Below are positions 32,262-34,943 of a stretch of 34,943 bases of DNA, piece after piece. Made by a program: the position numbers and the translations under genes. How positions within the stretch are numbered: the stretch's first letter is position 1; each line of letters starts with the position of its first letter. The notes under the pieces were generated by a model. It searched no databases, was not told the DNA's origin, and saw only the letters and a list, made by a program, of their open reading frames with translations. The stretch is taken from contig CAZJPN010000039.1 in assembly GCA_964547905.1 (NCBI GenBank), positions 1 to 34,943 on the forward strand, read 5' to 3'. Origin of the DNA: JAJYLM01 sp964547905 (GTDB taxonomy: Bacteria; JAMCPX01).

Positions 32262-33581
32262 ATGTATCCAGTATGGCAATTGCCTGTTATAAGCTCCGCA
32301 CTTGTAATCGCATTCATCGCTTCATTCCATATACTCCCCTCACACCTTGCAACCTCTGCATTCTGGTTCAATGTTTATGTCGAAAACAAGGCATATAAAC
32401 AGAACAGGCCTGAGCTTCTTGAATTTATAAAAAAGTATGTCCTCACAATCCTGATCTTTTCTTTTGTATTCGGCTCTCTTTCTGGCGTCGGTATATGGTA
32501 CAGTGTAACGGTCTCAAATCCAAAGGGTATATCCGCATTGATCCATAATTACGTTTGGGGCTGGGCCACAGAATGGGTATTTTTTATCATTGAGGTTGTA
32601 GCCATATATGTTTATTACTACACCTTCGGCAAGGTTGATAAAAAGACACACCTTACCATAGGTTTGATCTATGCAATCGGTTCCTGGATCAGCATGATTA
32701 TTATAACAGGCATTATTGCGTTTATGCTTTCACCCGGTAAATGGCTTAAAACGGGCAGGTTCTTTGATGGATTTTTTAATCCGACCTACGTTCCGCAATT
32801 ACTCATGAGAACATCCTTTATGTTTGCTGTGGCAGCACTTTATGCCATTGTTGTTGCGGCAACATTGAAGAACAAAGAGGTAAAATCGTTTATCATACGG
32901 AAGGCATCTCTTTGGGGAATCGCCGGAACCCTTCTGGGCTCTGGATTCTTCTTCTGGTATTATAAGGCACTTCCAAATGCAGCAAAAGAAATAGCGGATA
33001 TGACACCGCTTATACCGAAGATTATACCGCATATTGTCATCGGGAGTCTTGTCGTGTTGATGGTATGGTTCATTTTTACCCTTATAAAACCGAATTGGGC
33101 GAGGTTGATACCGGGCATTGTTGCCATCTTGATATTGCTCACCGGTATATTCTCGGCAGAAAGTATGAGGGAACGCATCCGAAAGCCTTATGTCATAGGC
33201 CATTATATGTACTCGAACCAGATTATATCAAACGATATGATACCAAAGCAGGTAAAAAGTAATATAGCCGATATAGACACACAGGGCATACTCCATTATT
33301 CATATTTTGTACCTGCAAATCTAAAGGATGTAAACAATCACAACATATTACAGTCTGGCAGGATAATCGCACAGATAGAATGTTCTGCCTGTCACACACT
33401 CCAGGCAGATGGATGGTTACGGCCGCTGCAGGAAATGGTAAAAAAGGCTGGGATTAACAATGTTGACGATGCACAGGCGTTTATCGGGTTTTTGAATGCA
33501 TTCCCATTCATGCCGCAATTTGCGGGGACTGACATGGAGAAGAAAGCACTGGCGGTATACCTTGTAAGCCTTTATAAATAA
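32262..33581 (+). CDS. CydA-like membrane subunit fused to a C-terminal cytochrome c domain
   Basis: A 439-residue membrane protein. About eight or nine hydrophobic helices resemble cytochrome bd subunit I. H23/H28 lie in the first helix, and E104 and E111 in WATEWVFFIIEV recall the paired glutamates of CydA. The segment NPTYVPQLLMRTSFMFAV and the RERIRKPYVIGHYMYS stretch (near 303-318) align by eye with CydA landmarks. The CydA quinol loop is missing, and the histidine expected near RTSF is absent. After residue 365 comes a cytochrome c domain with one haem-binding site, CSACH (374-378), and a likely distal Met in FPFMPQF (M417). A strong AAAGGAGG site sets ATG 32262; the TTG at 32256 is rejected. 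It is paired with the next gene and no cydB is present. It could be an oxidase, a quinol dehydrogenase or another redox module. Confidence 0.65.
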   Translation: MYPVWQLPVISSALVIAFIASFHILPSHLATSAFWFNVYVENKAYKQNRPELLEFIKKYVLTILIFSFVFGSLSGVGIWYSVTVSNPKGISALIHNYVWGWATEWVFFIIEVVAIYVYYYTFGKVDKKTHLTIGLIYAIGSWISMIIITGIIAFMLSPGKWLKTGRFFDGFFNPTYVPQLLMRTSFMFAVAALYAIVVAATLKNKEVKSFIIRKASLWGIAGTLLGSGFFFWYYKALPNAAKEIADMTPLIPKIIPHIVIGSLVVLMVWFIFTLIKPNWARLIPGIVAILILLTGIFSAESMRERIRKPYVIGHYMYSNQIISNDMIPKQVKSNIADIDTQGILHYSYFVPANLKDVNNHNILQSGRIIAQIECSACHTLQADGWLRPLQEMVKKAGINNVDDAQAFIGFLNAFPFMPQFAGTDMEKKALAVYLVSLYK

Positions 33582-33593
33582 ACGGAGGTTGAT

Positions 33594-34787
33594 ATGAATA
33601 TTTCTGATATGTTAAGATCATTGCAGGACCCTATGGGCATACCGTTTTATCCATTGGTATTCCAGATACTTCTCGTGTTGACATTTGCCCTGCATATTAT
33701 TTTTGTTGATCTTGTTATCGGCGGCTCATTTATGGCTGTGTATTCCTACTTCCGGCCAGGCAAATACTACAAGGCATTATCAAAGTCATTTGCAAAGGCC
33801 ACAACAATAAACTTATCCCTCGCAATTGTACTTGGCGTTGCACCCTTGCTTTTTATGCAGGTTATATATGATCCGTTCTGGTATACGTCTAATGTGCTTT
33901 CAGCATCATGGATGATAGGCATTCTGTTTGTTCTGATGTCCGCCTTCTCTTTTGCTTACGTATTTTATCTGAAGTCAAACAAAGGCAAACAACATATAGC
34001 AATATGGGGTATACTTTCATTTCTCCTTGTCATCCTTGCCGCGGTAATCATGCATGCCGTTTCCTATCAGGCGCTGCTTCCCGAGAAATGGCTGGCATGG
34101 TATATGAATAACAATAAAGTAAATTTATATGGAGCGCAGTTACATGCATTCCAACTGCCGAGGTTCCTCCACTTTATCGTTGCGTCTTTTGCACTCACCG
34201 GCATTTTTATGATGCTGTATTCGTGGTATTTTTGGAAAAGGGAAGACATGGATAACGATTATATTGCATGGGTTGGCAAAGCAGGGGCTAAAATGGCTCT
34301 TATTTTTACTGTTCTTCAAATGGCTGTCGGTATATGGTGGTTGTTGAGCTTGCCCGTTAATTTCCATTTTTATACAAATTATATGTTTTTGATAGGTGTA
34401 CCTATTGCCGTTATTCTGCTGATCGTACTTGTAAAGGCACAAGTTGATCCAAGAAGATATGCATTACCCGTTGCCGCGATAACGGCGATTACAGTTCTGG
34501 CAATGTCGTCATTGAGAGAGGTACTGCGTATGCTTTATGTGGGACGATACAATTATTCTATCTACAGTTATAAGTTAAATATCAGTTATGGCAGTACAGC
34601 CCTTTTTCTCGCAAGCTTTGTGATGGGAATTATTATTGTAGGATACATGGCTACCGTGGTTTTCAAGATGGGAAGGTCCTCAAAACCTGTAGATCTTTCA
34701 TCGCTGAAATTGAGGACATGGAGCGTTTATCTCATGATTGCATGGATACTAATGATGATCGGCATCGGAATCTCTATAGCTTCATAA
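33594..34787 (+). CDS. Second CydA-like membrane subunit, no haem c
   Basis: A 397-residue polytopic membrane protein with about nine helices. FALHIIFVDLVIGGSFM has H34 at the position where CydA carries a haem ligand. LPRFLHFIVASFALTGIFMMLYSWYF includes H193 and closely resembles the CydA helix that holds its haem b558 histidine. REVLRMLYVGRYNYSIYS looks like a paralogous version of the RERIRKPYVIGHYMYS stretch in the preceding protein. The two therefore appear to be diverged relatives forming a heterodimer, in the manner of two-CydA archaeal enzymes. It lacks CxxCH. The start has CGGAGG at good spacing, 12 bases after the previous stop. The family assignment rests on eye alignment only. Confidence 0.55.
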   Translation: MNISDMLRSLQDPMGIPFYPLVFQILLVLTFALHIIFVDLVIGGSFMAVYSYFRPGKYYKALSKSFAKATTINLSLAIVLGVAPLLFMQVIYDPFWYTSNVLSASWMIGILFVLMSAFSFAYVFYLKSNKGKQHIAIWGILSFLLVILAAVIMHAVSYQALLPEKWLAWYMNNNKVNLYGAQLHAFQLPRFLHFIVASFALTGIFMMLYSWYFWKREDMDNDYIAWVGKAGAKMALIFTVLQMAVGIWWLLSLPVNFHFYTNYMFLIGVPIAVILLIVLVKAQVDPRRYALPVAAITAITVLAMSSLREVLRMLYVGRYNYSIYSYKLNISYGSTALFLASFVMGIIIVGYMATVVFKMGRSSKPVDLSSLKLRTWSVYLMIAWILMMIGIGISIAS

Positions 34788-34803
34788 CCCGAAAAATGCA
34801 ATA
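34785..34803 (+). repeat. Short repeat beginning at a stop codon (copy 3)
   Basis: TAACCCGAAAAATGCAATA begins with the TAA stop of the second CydA-like gene. It matches the gmk-stop copy through TGCAAT apart from one extra A, and the final base differs. Confidence 0.45.
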
Positions 34804-34943
34804 GGGAAGTTTGTTCATTCACTCAATCCTGCGATCCACCTAATATCTCTAAGTTTTCTTATAGAAACGAGCTTTTAGTCCTCTGTATGTTTATATGCTA
34901 TTACCCGGTGTATCCTCCTTATCGGATTTTCGAAGAATACCTA
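34788..34943. other. Unassigned 3' end of the window
   Basis: No gene can be supported here. A 19-codon frame from ATG 34887 runs off the right edge but lacks a ribosome binding site. A minus-strand frame open from the edge ends after about 16 codons near 34891. Either could be the tip of a real gene. Confidence 0.3.

Noticed and set aside
34887..34943. Possible gene start at the right edge
   Set aside because: There are only 19 codons, no ribosome binding site and no recognisable motif.

Overview
The window looks like a chromosome segment of a Gram-negative, probably anaerobic or microaerobic bacterium. By eye the G+C content is roughly 40-45%. It carries a complete-looking outer-membrane and lipid A assembly operon, a 2-hydroxyacyl-CoA dehydratase/benzoyl-CoA reductase-type enzyme, a possible futalosine-pathway deaminase and an unusual haem-c/CydA-like membrane pair. 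The gene order lolD-bamA-ompH-lpxD-fabZ-lpxA-Gfo/Idh-lpxB-msbA-DUF374 is a style I associate with deltaproteobacterial (Desulfobacterota-like) genomes. That placement is inference from memory.

Layout. 1-1150: the end of an integrated element, with a tyrosine integrase reading toward the 3' end of a tRNA-Arg(UCG) gene (1151-1223, minus); core chromosome follows. 1282-5007 (minus): a two-subunit dehydratase/reductase, its ATPase activator and, after a gap, an adenosine-specific kinase. 5200-11591 (plus): two GT4 glycosyltransferases, a polyprenyl-phosphate sugar transferase and a phosphohexomutase (surface polysaccharide start-up), running into yicC and gmk. 11643-14437 (minus): rlmB, an aminodeoxyfutalosine-deaminase-like amidohydrolase and an SDR. 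14626-17304 (plus): an acyl-CoA dehydrogenase and an AzgA-type purine permease. 17324-27645 (minus): one tightly packed ten-gene envelope operon, nearly all start/stop codons overlapping or separated by fewer than 20 nt. 27765-31406 (plus): a membrane-anchored Ser/Thr kinase with a long helical-repeat region, a PtsN-like EIIA and mutM. 31476-34787 (plus): an alpha/beta hydrolase followed by two CydA-like membrane proteins, the first ending in a cytochrome c domain.

How the genes work together. The polysaccharide genes make and prime lipid-linked sugars. The envelope operon makes lipid A (LpxD, LpxA, LpxB), flips it (MsbA), folds outer-membrane proteins (BamA, OmpH/Skp) and supplies one Lol component. 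LpxC, LpxH/LpxI, LpxK, KdtA and LolC/E are not in the window. The last cluster looks like a respiratory or redox complex of two divergent CydA-type subunits without CydB.

The strongest leads are: (1) the kinase carries about 24 tandem units of a 13-residue helical motif in strict register; (2) the haem-c-fused tandem CydA-like pair; (3) an 18-19 nt sequence that starts exactly at the stop codon of three unrelated genes; (4) an acyl-CoA dehydrogenase whose catalytic glutamate has apparently moved to the alternative helix position. No rRNA, CRISPR array or insertion sequence was seen, and no gene-free stretch exceeds 300 bases.
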